From assembly GCF_000019185.1 (NCBI RefSeq), contig NC_010334.1:310001-374000 (forward strand): DNA of 64,000 bases. Direction: 5' to 3'. Under the pieces are notes generated by a model, which was not told the DNA's origin, did no database searches, and saw only the letters and a program-made list of their open reading frames with translations. Source of the DNA: Shewanella halifaxensis HAW-EB4. GTDB lineage: Bacteria; Pseudomonadota; Gammaproteobacteria; Enterobacterales; Shewanellaceae. Of the stretch, positions 53,791 through 62,828 are shown in pieces; the first letter of the stretch is position 1, and each line of letters begins with the position of its first letter. Both the position numbers and the translations under genes were made by a program.

Positions 53791-53921
53791 TCTTCATATA
53801 AGAAATTAAGCAAAAGAGTCGTAAAAAACTACTCCATGCTTCGCAGGGACGCTTCTGGGCAGGATGCCTTATTTAGCAACTTAGTGGTTAATCACTAAGT
53901 ACCCAACCTCCAAATGGGTTT

Positions 53922-53950
53922 GCCACCTTAAACTAAGGTGGCTTCTTTGC
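53922..53950 (+). terminator. Terminator after the cytochrome cluster
   Basis: Arms gccacctta (53922-53930) and taaggtggc (53934-53942) around aac, then ttctttgcttt. Another perfect palindrome, cttagtg-gttaat-cactaag, lies just upstream (53880-53899). Confidence 0.8.
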
Positions 53951-54042
53951 TTTAACTGTGTGTGAATTACTGGCATTACTGTAAAGCTAAAGTGCTACTG
54001 GCAATGTTGTAAAGCTAGAACCAATCTAGAAATGAGACAAGC

Positions 54043-54504
54043 CTAAGAGGGATTGGCTTGCTGCTCCATGGCAATATTTCGCATCTGAATAAGTTCGCTA
54101 TGACGTAAATACAGCAGTTCTGCTGTGCGGCGAATGATTTGGTCTTCATATTGACATAGATGGCCATCGGCATAGGCTAAACGCCACATGGCGAGGATAA
54201 GCTGCTGCTTTTGGTCAATGTCAAAATTGTCATTAACCGCTTGGGTAAACTCGTATAGCGAGATGGAATTTTGCTGTGATGTTTTAGCATCATGGACTAA
54301 GCCATGCACATCGTCGCTGGCTAAGTTTAGAGTTGTCGTCAATAAGCTCGGCAGTAACTTTGCTTCTTGTTCCGACATGGTTTCATCTGCCATCACCACC
54401 TCTAGTAATAAGCTAGCGGCAGCAAGCTTTAAATGCTCCGCACGCTCCTCATCTGAGAGTTGAGTGTGTGGATTAGCGAAAAACTGTTTGAGCTTAGCGA
54501 TCAT
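54043..54504 (-). CDS. TerB-family (tellurite resistance B-like) protein
   Basis: A 153-aa alpha-helical protein of the TerB family. The LAAASLLLEVVMADETMSEQEAKLL helix and second copy LILAMWRLAYADGHLCQYEDQIIRR show the paired Asp/Glu metal-binding helices (ADETMSEQE; ADGHLCQYED) of the fold. Most TerB-like proteins outside ter operons are cytoplasmic and of unknown role. Stands alone on the minus strand. Confidence 0.8.
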   Translation of the reverse strand: MIAKLKQFFANPHTQLSDEERAEHLKLAAASLLLEVVMADETMSEQEAKLLPSLLTTTLNLASDDVHGLVHDAKTSQQNSISLYEFTQAVNDNFDIDQKQQLILAMWRLAYADGHLCQYEDQIIRRTAELLYLRHSELIQMRNIAMEQQANPS

Positions 54505-54605
54505 ATCGGCTCCTTAACCTTGTACTGATGGATATTAGAGCCTAATTATGGCAGAGAGTTCCCTCTCAGCCAGGAGTTGCTAGCCGAGAAGGGCAAAAGA
54601 GGGAG

Positions 54606-55124
54606 CTATAAAATGGAATTAAGGCCTTTCATTAATAGGTTTGATGTGCCGGCGCTGCCGTTAGTGTCTAAATAACTCTTAACGATATCGACCATAGGCG
54701 CTGCCAACTCTTTTGAAATACCTAGCTTTTCAAAGGCGTCATAAACCATGGCGCCACCTTGTAGAGACTGCCCCAAATCGCCTGCTTTTGAGAGAAGTCC
54801 TGACATGCCTGAATCGCTATCGAGCTCTGGTGCTGCGCTTAAGAGCCCGTCTATACCAGGGATCGAATCAGATATTGAACTAAAGTCACTGCTGCCTAGA
54901 GTGCTTTGCGCCAGTGACAGTATGCTGCCTAATCCACCTTCTGCTTGTGTTTGGCTAAGACCCAGCTGAGACATGACCGCACCAACTAAGTCATTTGATT
55001 GAGCCTGCTGGGTTTGCACTTTAGCGGGTTCAGTCGCTTGGGCTAGCTGATCTAAAATTCCTGCATTTGTTGGCATGCTCAAAAGGGCTGTCATGGTAAA
55101 CAGAGTTGCAGTTATTAATTTCAT
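54606..55124 (-). CDS. DUF2780 (VcgC/VcgE) secreted protein
   Basis: A 172-aa protein with a signal peptide (residues 1-21, LSMPTNA). The mature part carries a MSQLGLSQTQAEGGLGSILSLA helix, a Ser/Asp-rich linker and a C-terminal helix (LGISKELAAPMVDIVKSYL). This matches the DUF2780 family, whose function is unknown. No operon partner; divergent from the YciC gene. Confidence 0.78.
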   Translation of the reverse strand: MKLITATLFTMTALLSMPTNAGILDQLAQATEPAKVQTQQAQSNDLVGAVMSQLGLSQTQAEGGLGSILSLAQSTLGSSDFSSISDSIPGIDGLLSAAPELDSDSGMSGLLSKAGDLGQSLQGGAMVYDAFEKLGISKELAAPMVDIVKSYLDTNGSAGTSNLLMKGLNSIL

Positions 55125-55307
55125 CGCGGCTATCCTTGTGTCGTTTAATCACTCAATCATTGACCATTCTAGCGCTTTTGACAATTTGTTTGCATTTTTT
55201 GTTTCTATGGAGCAAGGAATTGGTGATTTCAATTGTGCATTAATTTATAAACTTGGGTATCCTTAGCTTTAACTCATGTTATTGAATTTTATCTTTTGGA
55301 AAACCCT

Positions 55308-56054
55308 ATGCCATTGTCAGCAATTTTGACTCAAGCTTTTAATTTTTTTCGAAACAATATTAGTCAGTTAGCGTTTTTGTTTGTACCAATTTTATTTGTA
55401 CAAGTTGGTATACAACTATGGCTAAGTTTAGAAATTAGTGCTGCCGATCTTGAAAACCCACAATTTGGCACAAGCCACATGGTCGCCATGATGGTGTTGT
55501 TGCTGGTGTTTTCGTTCTTGATTGCCGCGCTAACCCTGTTTCTAGAGATCCGCTCTCAAGGTCACAGCCCTAGTAACGCAATGATCTTAAAGACGGCTTT
55601 GAATTTTGTTCCTGCACTGCTGTTAGCGGGTGTGTTTTCGGGTCTTGCGGTCCTTGCGCCTGTCTTTATTCTTATGGCAGTTAATCCGACGTTGGGCATT
55701 ATTGGTCTGGTGGGAAGTATCTATCTATTTGCTCGTTTGGCATTCGTCAACTTTATGGTTGTAGTTGAAAGGCTTACACCAATGGAAGCGATTAAACGTA
55801 GCTTTAGTTTTAGTGGTCCTATCGCCCTCAAAACTATCGTGGTGTTATTGCTTTATATTCCGCTGTCACTATTGGGTGGCCTATTGGTGCAAATCACTCA
55901 GTTAGGTGGCATGCCAGTACAGCTTATTGGTGAAGTCATTGTGGCGTTTTTTGGCCTATTCGTGAACGTTGCACTCTTCCGTTTATATATGGTATCGCGT
56001 CCTACACCAGAAACACCTGGCAACATTGTTCAAGATGACGAGAGCAGCAAATAA
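55308..56054 (+). CDS. yciC: YciC/UPF0259-family inner-membrane protein
   Basis: A 248-aa protein with about six helices (NNISQLAFLFVPILFVQVGIQ; AMMVLLLVFSFLIAALTLF; FVPALLLAGVFSGLAVLAPV and more), the same length as E. coli YciC. The SHMVAMM and RLTPMEAIKRSFSFS segments are family-typical. Function unknown; E. coli yciC has been tied to envelope integrity only loosely. ATG 55308 with GGAAA upstream was chosen over the TTG four codons earlier. Confidence 0.82.
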   Translation: MPLSAILTQAFNFFRNNISQLAFLFVPILFVQVGIQLWLSLEISAADLENPQFGTSHMVAMMVLLLVFSFLIAALTLFLEIRSQGHSPSNAMILKTALNFVPALLLAGVFSGLAVLAPVFILMAVNPTLGIIGLVGSIYLFARLAFVNFMVVVERLTPMEAIKRSFSFSGPIALKTIVVLLLYIPLSLLGGLLVQITQLGGMPVQLIGEVIVAFFGLFVNVALFRLYMVSRPTPETPGNIVQDDESSK

Positions 56055-56177
56055 GAATTGTATTTGGCCTTGCAGCGATTTGCTTTGAGTAAAGTGCTGT
56101 AAGGCTAGCCTGTTAGTTTAAAATTGCGACTCGCTTAAATAGCGATACTTTTTAGGTTGTGGTTAGGGGTAAACGTC

Positions 56178-57602
56178 TTGTTAAACGATATTGAATTCGT
56201 GAATCTGTTTTCAGCTGAGTTAGGCGCGGATTATCGCAAGGCTAAAAGCTATGTAAAAGATGTTCCCACACAAGCTTTGCTGCATGTTCGTAGCTTCAGT
56301 CATAAGCTAACCAGTCTACTTGCTGAGCCGAAGAAGGTACAGTTTGAAAGCCCCAATTTGTATGACCGTATCGAGCAGTTAAATCAACGTCGACTCATCG
56401 ATGTTAAAACTACCCGTGCACTGCATAAGCTTAGAGGCGATGGAAACCGTGGTGCCCATCCTGAAAAATATCACCTTACCCCAGAGCAGTTGCAACAGTT
56501 AAGTGAGCGTTCGATCAAACACCTTTTGTCTTTGGTTGAATCGCTGTTTGTGACCGTGACCAAGCAAGACAAACCCGACTATTACTTCGAAGAGTTTGAT
56601 TCGCTGGCGGGCCGAGATCTCTGCTATCGTGCGGTGATGGAGCGAGATCCTGAGTCTCAGTATTTGGTTGGTATGTCTCTGAAAACACGAGCGCTGATGC
56701 AACGTGAGCAGGAGCTAGCATTACAAGATAGCGGTGATGATGCGGTTGAAGATCGCTCGACCGCTTCACTGAAACAAGCTAGCTACTGGTTCGAGCAAGC
56801 CTCAACGAAAAACTTAAACGCCTTGTATGAACATGGGGTGGCTTTGATCCACGGCTACAGTGGAGAGACTAATGTGATCGCCGGGGAGCTGGCGATTGCC
56901 AAGGCTGCCGATGCTGGTATTGCAAATGCGATGGCGCTATTAGGCTATTTCTATTTGGTTGGCAGTGAACAATTTAGTGTCGAGCTTAATCAGGCTGAAA
57001 AGTTTTTGAGTCAGGCCGCTAAGCTTGAGCAGTCAGAGGCTATGGCAAATCTTGGGGTGCTTTATTATCAGCAAGATAACTTACCAGCGGCTTATAAGTA
57101 TATTAATCGCGCCGCACAGGCTGGGTTCCCTCAGGCACAGTACCATTTAGCCTTGATGCTAGCTCGTGGTGAAGGCTGCAAACAGGACGCGATTAAGAGT
57201 GCCTATTGGATGGCCGAGGCCGCCGAGCAGGGGCAGAACGATGCTATGTTGTCGTGCGCACAAACCATGTTGCATGATGATAATGCATTAGGACAAGATC
57301 TCTCCCAGGCAGAGTCTTACTTACGTGAAGTGATTAAGTACGGCCACAGTGTCCCGGCAATGATTGAGTTGAGTATCGCCCTTGCCGATGGCATTTTGGG
57401 GCATATTGATGTGGTTTCTGCTGCCGCGCTGCTTAAAATGGCGCGAGAGAGGGCTAACCAAACTGAATTGGATGTTATTTTACCCCTTTGGGAGTCACTG
57501 GCTCTACAAGTCGATACTGTGCTGGAGATGACTGAATCGCCTCAAGAGCGGCTATCATTAAACAAGGCTGCTGAGCTGCTCAGTGAGCCGCAAATCTCAT
57601 AA
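56178..57602 (+). CDS. DUF4145 domain fused to Sel1-like repeats
   Basis: A 474-aa protein. Residues 1-130 form a DUF4145-like helical domain (ELGADYRKAKSYVKDVP; RIEQLNQRRLIDVKTTRALHKLRGDGNRGAHP); about six Sel1-like repeats follow from residue about 190 on, for example AKAADAGIANAMALLGYFYL and AAQAGFPQAQYHLALMLARG. Sel1 repeats mediate protein contacts. DUF4145 often occurs as an accessory part of restriction or defence proteins, but no other defence gene is near. TTG 56178 was chosen because AGGGG lies about 9 nt upstream; the TTG at 56157 is an alternative start. Function unknown. Confidence 0.7.
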   Translation: MLNDIEFVNLFSAELGADYRKAKSYVKDVPTQALLHVRSFSHKLTSLLAEPKKVQFESPNLYDRIEQLNQRRLIDVKTTRALHKLRGDGNRGAHPEKYHLTPEQLQQLSERSIKHLLSLVESLFVTVTKQDKPDYYFEEFDSLAGRDLCYRAVMERDPESQYLVGMSLKTRALMQREQELALQDSGDDAVEDRSTASLKQASYWFEQASTKNLNALYEHGVALIHGYSGETNVIAGELAIAKAADAGIANAMALLGYFYLVGSEQFSVELNQAEKFLSQAAKLEQSEAMANLGVLYYQQDNLPAAYKYINRAAQAGFPQAQYHLALMLARGEGCKQDAIKSAYWMAEAAEQGQNDAMLSCAQTMLHDDNALGQDLSQAESYLREVIKYGHSVPAMIELSIALADGILGHIDVVSAAALLKMARERANQTELDVILPLWESLALQVDTVLEMTESPQERLSLNKAAELLSEPQIS

Positions 57603-57747
57603 TAACTATGTGGTTATGCTGATAAGTTAGTAAGTGGGTTAGGCAGTTAAGTTTGACTCGCTAACCAACTTTTCTCACCTGCCACACATTGTATAATGTA
57701 TGCAAATGATGTAAGTTTGACTCTCATCTACCTGCTAGGAGTCTTTT

Positions 57748-59025
57748 TTGCCACACTTTGATACTGAACAAGTCGAGCAAGGCTGTGCTAAATTTTTACC
57801 GTTTGAAGCACAACAGCAAGCCCTTAATCAGTTTGCAGAGCGCTACATTAAGCTCGTTTTAGCCGTTGGACAGCACGATTGCTACTATGTCGATGCTTAC
57901 TATGGGCCTGAAGAGTGGCAAAAAGAGACCTATTGGCAACCGCTCGCCGATCTTCAGAGTCAATATCTACAGGGGAGTGAGCTAATAGAGGCTATGGCGG
58001 TACGGCTCAGCGAACCCGAGTTAGTCGAGCGTCATCAATTTCTTCAAACACAGTGGCTGTCGATTGGTGCATATTTAGCTCTCCTGCAGGGTAAAGAGTA
58101 CAGTTTCAATGAAGAGGCGGTGGCTTTATACGACTGCCATTTAACTCCCTACTCATTACTAGAGCATCAACAAGTACTGGCTGATATCGAAGCGTTATTA
58201 CCGGGAGAGGGCTCACTTACCAATCGTTATAACCAATTTAAGTCTCAATTTATTGTCCCAAAAGACAAGGCGGCAGAGGTGTTTACTGCATCGGTTGATA
58301 TCGCCAGAAAACTCACCAGTATGCATATGCACTTGCCTGAAAACGAAAGTTTTGAAATTGAATATGTGAACGACAAAGTGTGGACGGCATATAACTGGTA
58401 TAAGGGTGACTCCCACAGCTTAATTCAGTTAAATCAAGACCAACCCTTAGGTATCGAGCGCTACTTAGAGCTGGCGTCCCATGAAGGGTATCCGGGGCAC
58501 CATGTATTTAATGTCTTACAAGAGCAGAAGTTGGTGAAGGCTAAGCAATGGCTAGAATATGCCATCTATCCGCTATATAGCCCGATCTCTTACCTTTCAG
58601 AGGGTAGCGCAAACTATGCCTTGAGTTTGATTATGTCTGATGACGAGGTGGTGGATTTTGAGCGTGACGTATTAATGCCTCTTGCTGGACTGGAGGGTGA
58701 TTTGGCTTTGTTCCATCAGATATTAAAGCTGGTAAAGAAACTTGGCTACTATGAAAATTATGTTAGCCAGTGTTTAACTGACAAGCTGGTTGATGCCGAA
58801 ATGGCGCAAAAGATGTTAATTGATGGCGCTCTATATCCACAATCACGTGCTAAACAGCGAGTGCAGTTTTTTGAACGTAATCGCTCATATGTGATTAACT
58901 ATAGCGTAGGCGAAGATGCCGTTGCTGCTTGGGTGGAGGCTAAGGCTGAGACGACAGTAGAGAAATGGACGCGTTTCGAGAGCATATTATCTAGGCCTCT
59001 AAACGCATCGGATATGCTTGTTTAA
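57748..59025 (+). CDS. Putative metallopeptidase, DUF885-like (HEGYPGHH motif)
   Basis: A 425-aa protein. The motif ASHEGYPGHHVFN (His245-Glu246...His252) is the DUF885 version of a zinc site, and SEGSANYALSL downstream resembles the EGWALY third-ligand motif of that family. A gluzincin-like peptidase or carboxypeptidase is likely; no signal peptide is seen, so it acts in the cytoplasm. Shorter than typical DUF885 proteins (about 580 aa). The start is TTG 57748 with AGGAG 6 nt upstream. Substrate unknown. Confidence 0.7.
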   Translation: MPHFDTEQVEQGCAKFLPFEAQQQALNQFAERYIKLVLAVGQHDCYYVDAYYGPEEWQKETYWQPLADLQSQYLQGSELIEAMAVRLSEPELVERHQFLQTQWLSIGAYLALLQGKEYSFNEEAVALYDCHLTPYSLLEHQQVLADIEALLPGEGSLTNRYNQFKSQFIVPKDKAAEVFTASVDIARKLTSMHMHLPENESFEIEYVNDKVWTAYNWYKGDSHSLIQLNQDQPLGIERYLELASHEGYPGHHVFNVLQEQKLVKAKQWLEYAIYPLYSPISYLSEGSANYALSLIMSDDEVVDFERDVLMPLAGLEGDLALFHQILKLVKKLGYYENYVSQCLTDKLVDAEMAQKMLIDGALYPQSRAKQRVQFFERNRSYVINYSVGEDAVAAWVEAKAETTVEKWTRFESILSRPLNASDMLV

Positions 59026-59049
59026 CGACTAGCTTATTGGTCAGCTTAG

Positions 59050-59382
59050 TTAAACGGGCTCATTTGGGTTGTGTTCAAAAGTGCGGCCTTGGCGTGGTGC
59101 TGAGGTCGGTACTTCTTTATAAATAGCCTCTTGAAACTCTTCGCCTTGGCAGTGAAACTCTTGAGTCGCTTGCTGTTTTTGAAAGCGAGCGAGTTGACGC
59201 TTTAGGAAGACTCGGCCAAACAGACTCAGTGCGACAAAAGTAATGGCGCCAAATAGTAATAAAAACGGCAGTGCGACTAGCGCTAGCGTCATAAAAGCTA
59301 AACCGATAACGAAAGCTAACCAACCGCGAGTGCCAGAAAATCGATTCTGCATCGGATTGTGTTGAAATTGGCTATAAATCAT
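59050..59382 (-). CDS. Small hypothetical membrane protein
   Basis: A 110-aa protein with two adjacent hydrophobic segments (GWLAFVIGLAFMTLALVALP; LLLFGAITFVALSLFG) and a polar, glutamine-rich C terminus. No motif recognised. Convergent with the metallopeptidase, ending 24 nt from it. Confidence 0.6.
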   Translation of the reverse strand: MIYSQFQHNPMQNRFSGTRGWLAFVIGLAFMTLALVALPFLLLFGAITFVALSLFGRVFLKRQLARFQKQQATQEFHCQGEEFQEAIYKEVPTSAPRQGRTFEHNPNEPV

Positions 59383-59539
59383 ATGTTCTCCAAAATATCT
59401 TAATGTTAGCTTACACGAAGAAGATGAATGAAGACTGAATGGCTTGGTCTTTTGTTCGTCAAGGCTAACTGTTGAATATTATCTTGCCGAATATTTAAAC
59501 GGAGATCACGTTAATAAAGCTTCATCTTAATCGGCGGTA

Positions 59540-60508
59540 TTAACTTTTGTTGCTAGAAAGAGCCTTGGCCACGCTCTCGCAGATGATCTCTTTTACCCAT
59601 CTATGCCCCGGTTCGTCGGCGTTACGCTCATGCCACAGCAGGACGTAAGCCTGTGGGATGAACTCAATTGGTAGAGGCAATTCAACTAAAGGGTAAAGCT
59701 TCTTAGCATGTTGGGCAAAGCTGGCTGGTAGGGTAAAGATCAGATCGCTATGGGCGCAAACACTGGCGGCGCCATAGAAATCGGGCACGATAGTGCTCAG
59801 ACGGCGGTGATGGCCTAATTCGGCCAGATGATAGTCCAACGCCCACCAATCATTGCCTTCACAGCGCACCTGTACATGGGACATCTCTAAATAAACACTC
59901 AGATCCCAATGGCCTGCAGCTATCGTCGAGAGCATAGGGTGCTTCTGGCGCACTAAGCACACCTGATGATCGGTAAATAGGGTTTGGTGAGCGATGCCTT
60001 CGGGTAATCGGTTTACTTGAAAGGCCGATTGTGGGTGTAGATCACGCCCAGCAATACCGAAATCAATCTGTCCCTGTTGAATCGCCTGAATCGAGTTTTC
60101 GCTCCAGACAAAGCTATCTAGCTTAAGGTTGGGTGCTCGATTGAGCAGAGTGCCAATAAAATAAGGGATCAATGTTTCGTAGGCGCTCTCTACCATGGCA
60201 AATGAAAACTGACGCGTGCTGTTACCGGGCGTAAAGCTGGGTGGCAGTGTCAGTTGATACAAGCTCAGCAAGCTCTGTGGCAGGATTTTGCCCAACTGTA
60301 CAGCATGAGCGGTCGGCTTAAGCCCGTGAGCGGTGCGCAAGAAAAGAGGATCCCCTAGGGTTTCTCTTAAACGGTTTAAACTCTTGCTCAGGGCCGACTG
60401 ACTGACATGCAGGCGGTTGGCCGCACGAGTGACGCTCTGCTCTTCTAATAACACTTGTAAGATAACCAATAGGTTTAGATCGATACGCGCAAGGTTTTCA
60501 AGTTTCAA
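59540..60508 (-). CDS. LysR-family regulator divergent from Bcr/CflA efflux gene
   Basis: A 322-aa LysR regulator with DNA-binding helices LARIDLNLLVILQVLLEEQ and VTRAANRLHVSQSALSKSLNRLR, then the DPLFLRTAHGLKPT turn and an effector domain. It is divergent from the MFS gene 100 nt away, and the 100-nt gap holds overlapping promoters, so it probably controls that gene. Inducer unknown. Confidence 0.88.
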   Translation of the reverse strand: MKLENLARIDLNLLVILQVLLEEQSVTRAANRLHVSQSALSKSLNRLRETLGDPLFLRTAHGLKPTAHAVQLGKILPQSLLSLYQLTLPPSFTPGNSTRQFSFAMVESAYETLIPYFIGTLLNRAPNLKLDSFVWSENSIQAIQQGQIDFGIAGRDLHPQSAFQVNRLPEGIAHQTLFTDHQVCLVRQKHPMLSTIAAGHWDLSVYLEMSHVQVRCEGNDWWALDYHLAELGHHRRLSTIVPDFYGAASVCAHSDLIFTLPASFAQHAKKLYPLVELPLPIEFIPQAYVLLWHERNADEPGHRWVKEIICESVAKALSSNKS

Positions 60509-60608
60509 AGATATTCCTCAATGGAAATTCGTTATGGAAATAATATCATTTCTGTTCATACCATAGTTTGATTACTATAGCGCTGTTTTCCTTATTCTGA
60601 GAAAGATC

Positions 60609-61811
60609 ATGCGTCGCAGTTTGCTACCTATTTTATTACCAATGGTGATCCTAAGCCCATTGGCTATCGATATTTACCTTCCCTCCATGCCTGTCATGGC
60701 GGCTGAGTTTTCGGTGTCTGCCAGTGAGATCCAATCGACACTGGTGCTTTTCCTGTTCGCCATGGGTACAGGCCAGTTATTAATTGGCCCTCTTGCTGAT
60801 CGTTATGGTCGCCGCCCCGTTGCCATTGGCGGTATCATTTTTTATATGATTAGCAGTGTATTAGCTGCTATTGCGGTAGAGTTTCACTGGCTGCAAATCG
60901 CCCGAGTGATGCAGGGCCTAGCGGCGTGTTCAACCTCGATAGTGGTATTTAGTGCCGTTAGAGACTGCTTCTCCCCGAAAGAGGGCGCACGCTACTACAG
61001 CTATCTAAACGGCATGATCTGTATTATTCCGGCCTTAGCACCGACGCTAGGCGGCATGTTAGCACTGCAGTTTGGTTGGCGATCTAACTTCATCTTTATG
61101 GCGCTGTATGGCCTAGTTATTTTGGCTTTGGTGAGCCTGCGTTTACCTGAAACTCGTCCACAAAATACCGTGAGTGATGGCCCGCTATATCGCTGGGCAC
61201 GTTATAAGCCTGTGATCACCGAGCCGCACTTCCTGTTTTACGCCATCTCTTGTATGGCGGGTATGGCAGCGATTCTTTGTTATGTCTCTTACGCGCCAGT
61301 CTGGCTTATCGGACACCTAGGTGTGTCGGAGCTCACTTTCAGTGGTCTGTTTGGTTTAAATGCCGTGGTAAATATCATTGCCTGTTTTACCGCGCCCTTA
61401 GTGATTAAGAAGTTAGGCAACCGACCAACCGTTATTTTGGCCTTGGTATTGATGCTGGTATCGGCGGTGACTCAGGTCGTTGTGCAGCTAGTTGGGCCGC
61501 AAACAGGCTTGATGGCAGCCTATAGTTATATGCTACCTATGATGCTGCTATGTATCGGTTTTGCCCTATTACTTGGCCCTGCAACCAGCATGGCGTTATC
61601 AGCCTTTGGTGAAAGAGCGGGTACAGCAACGGCAATGCTTGGATTCATTCAGATGAGTGGCGCCTCATTGCTGACGGCACTTGTGCAGCAAACGAGTCTA
61701 CCTGCCCCATATGCAGTAGCGCTTTTGATGGGCACAGGAACCATAGCGTTACTCGCTATGATGGCGATGCCAAAGTTTGATCACTGGCATCAAGAGCAGC
61801 ACGCTTATTAA
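60609..61811 (+). CDS. Bcr/CflA-family multidrug efflux MFS transporter
   Basis: A 400-aa, 12-helix MFS protein. Motif A (GPLADRYGRRP) and motif C in helix 5 (PALAPTLGGMLA) mark the DHA1 drug:H+ antiporters, and the opening LPILLPMVILSPLAIDIYLP is Bcr/CflA-like. Likely exports drugs such as bicyclomycin or chloramphenicol analogues, or metabolites; substrate not determined. Control by the divergent LysR gene is inferred from layout. Confidence 0.87.
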   Translation: MRRSLLPILLPMVILSPLAIDIYLPSMPVMAAEFSVSASEIQSTLVLFLFAMGTGQLLIGPLADRYGRRPVAIGGIIFYMISSVLAAIAVEFHWLQIARVMQGLAACSTSIVVFSAVRDCFSPKEGARYYSYLNGMICIIPALAPTLGGMLALQFGWRSNFIFMALYGLVILALVSLRLPETRPQNTVSDGPLYRWARYKPVITEPHFLFYAISCMAGMAAILCYVSYAPVWLIGHLGVSELTFSGLFGLNAVVNIIACFTAPLVIKKLGNRPTVILALVLMLVSAVTQVVVQLVGPQTGLMAAYSYMLPMMLLCIGFALLLGPATSMALSAFGERAGTATAMLGFIQMSGASLLTALVQQTSLPAPYAVALLMGTGTIALLAMMAMPKFDHWHQEQHAY

Positions 61812-61980
61812 AGGTTTGCTTGCCCCATATTGATTCACCCTAAGCCTGGATAGATTAACCACCTATGCGGGCTTTTTTTACACTAAATTTATTGCGATTG
61901 TAATGTCGAGTTATCGTGTAATTTGTAGCAACACTCAGCTACAATTTGCAGGCTACGCTAAACAATTACTCTGAGGTCTC

Positions 61981-62574
61981 GTGTCCCGTCCAACTTGTCC
62001 CAACTGTCACTATCCGCAAAATGCCTGTCTGTGTGCCAGTATTGAAACCATGCAGGTCAAATCTGAACTGATTATTTTGCAGGATCCAAGTGAAGTTGGG
62101 CATGCGAAGAATAGTGTGCGCCTGCTAGAGCTGGTTATTGCAGAAACTCGAGTCGTGGTGGGTGAAACTGCCGATGATTTTGCTGCGCTGCGTCAACAAT
62201 TGGCTGCATCCGAAAAACCTGTCTACTTAGTTTACCCATCAGAGAACAGCATATCGGCCAATGAGACTAAGGTTGAAGAGGAGGTGATCCTTCTCTTATT
62301 AGATGGCACATGGCGTAAGGCCTACAAGCTGTTGCAGCTTAACCCTTGGCTACAGGATTACCCTGCATTACATCTGGATCTGGATTCGGCTTCAAATTAC
62401 ACCATACGTAAGGCGAGCCGTAGTGATAGTTTGTCTACGTTAGAAGCTGCGGCAATGATGCTTAAGGCGATCGATGAAGAGCAAGATGTTGCACCTTTAA
62501 CTAATGCGTTAAGTGCTATGGTTGAGCAAAGATTAGCTTCAATGCCTGCCGATGTGCGGGCTCGATATCGATAA
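61981..62574 (+). CDS. tapT: DTW-domain tRNA-uridine aminocarboxypropyltransferase (TapT/YfiP-like)
   Basis: A 197-aa DTW-domain protein. Cys-rich zinc segment CPNCHYPQNACLC is at residues 5-17, and the DTW motif appears as LLLDGTWRKAYKL. TapT adds a 3-amino-3-carboxypropyl group from SAM to U47 of several tRNAs (acp3U). GTG start with GAGG upstream. No operon partner. Confidence 0.85.
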   Translation: MSRPTCPNCHYPQNACLCASIETMQVKSELIILQDPSEVGHAKNSVRLLELVIAETRVVVGETADDFAALRQQLAASEKPVYLVYPSENSISANETKVEEEVILLLLDGTWRKAYKLLQLNPWLQDYPALHLDLDSASNYTIRKASRSDSLSTLEAAAMMLKAIDEEQDVAPLTNALSAMVEQRLASMPADVRARYR

Positions 62575-62828
62575 CATCTATTATTGATAGTTGTTTTTAT
62601 ATTCAATGTTTGAAGCTAAAGAAACTCAGTGGAGTTTAGGTAAAAAATTGATGTAAGCTTTTGTGATTTATATCGCTTTTACCTTGAAAAAACCCTATTG
62701 ATATCACGCTAATTTATTGACGAATAAGGTTTAATGAGTCCATCATCTTATGGTGATGATGGGGGCTACGCCGGCAACAGCTTTTGCAGGGGGCGACACT
62801 GAATAACTTATTCAGAGTGCTGGCGTAG
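62575..62828. other. Intergenic region with a compound hairpin
   Basis: 254 nt between convergent genes. The right half holds a two-level inverted repeat: outer arms gctacgccggca (62765-62776) and tgctggcgtagc (62818-62829), enclosing a perfect inner palindrome tgaataa-c-ttattca. The outer arm overlaps the stop of the GGDEF-EAL gene. Confidence 0.7.
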
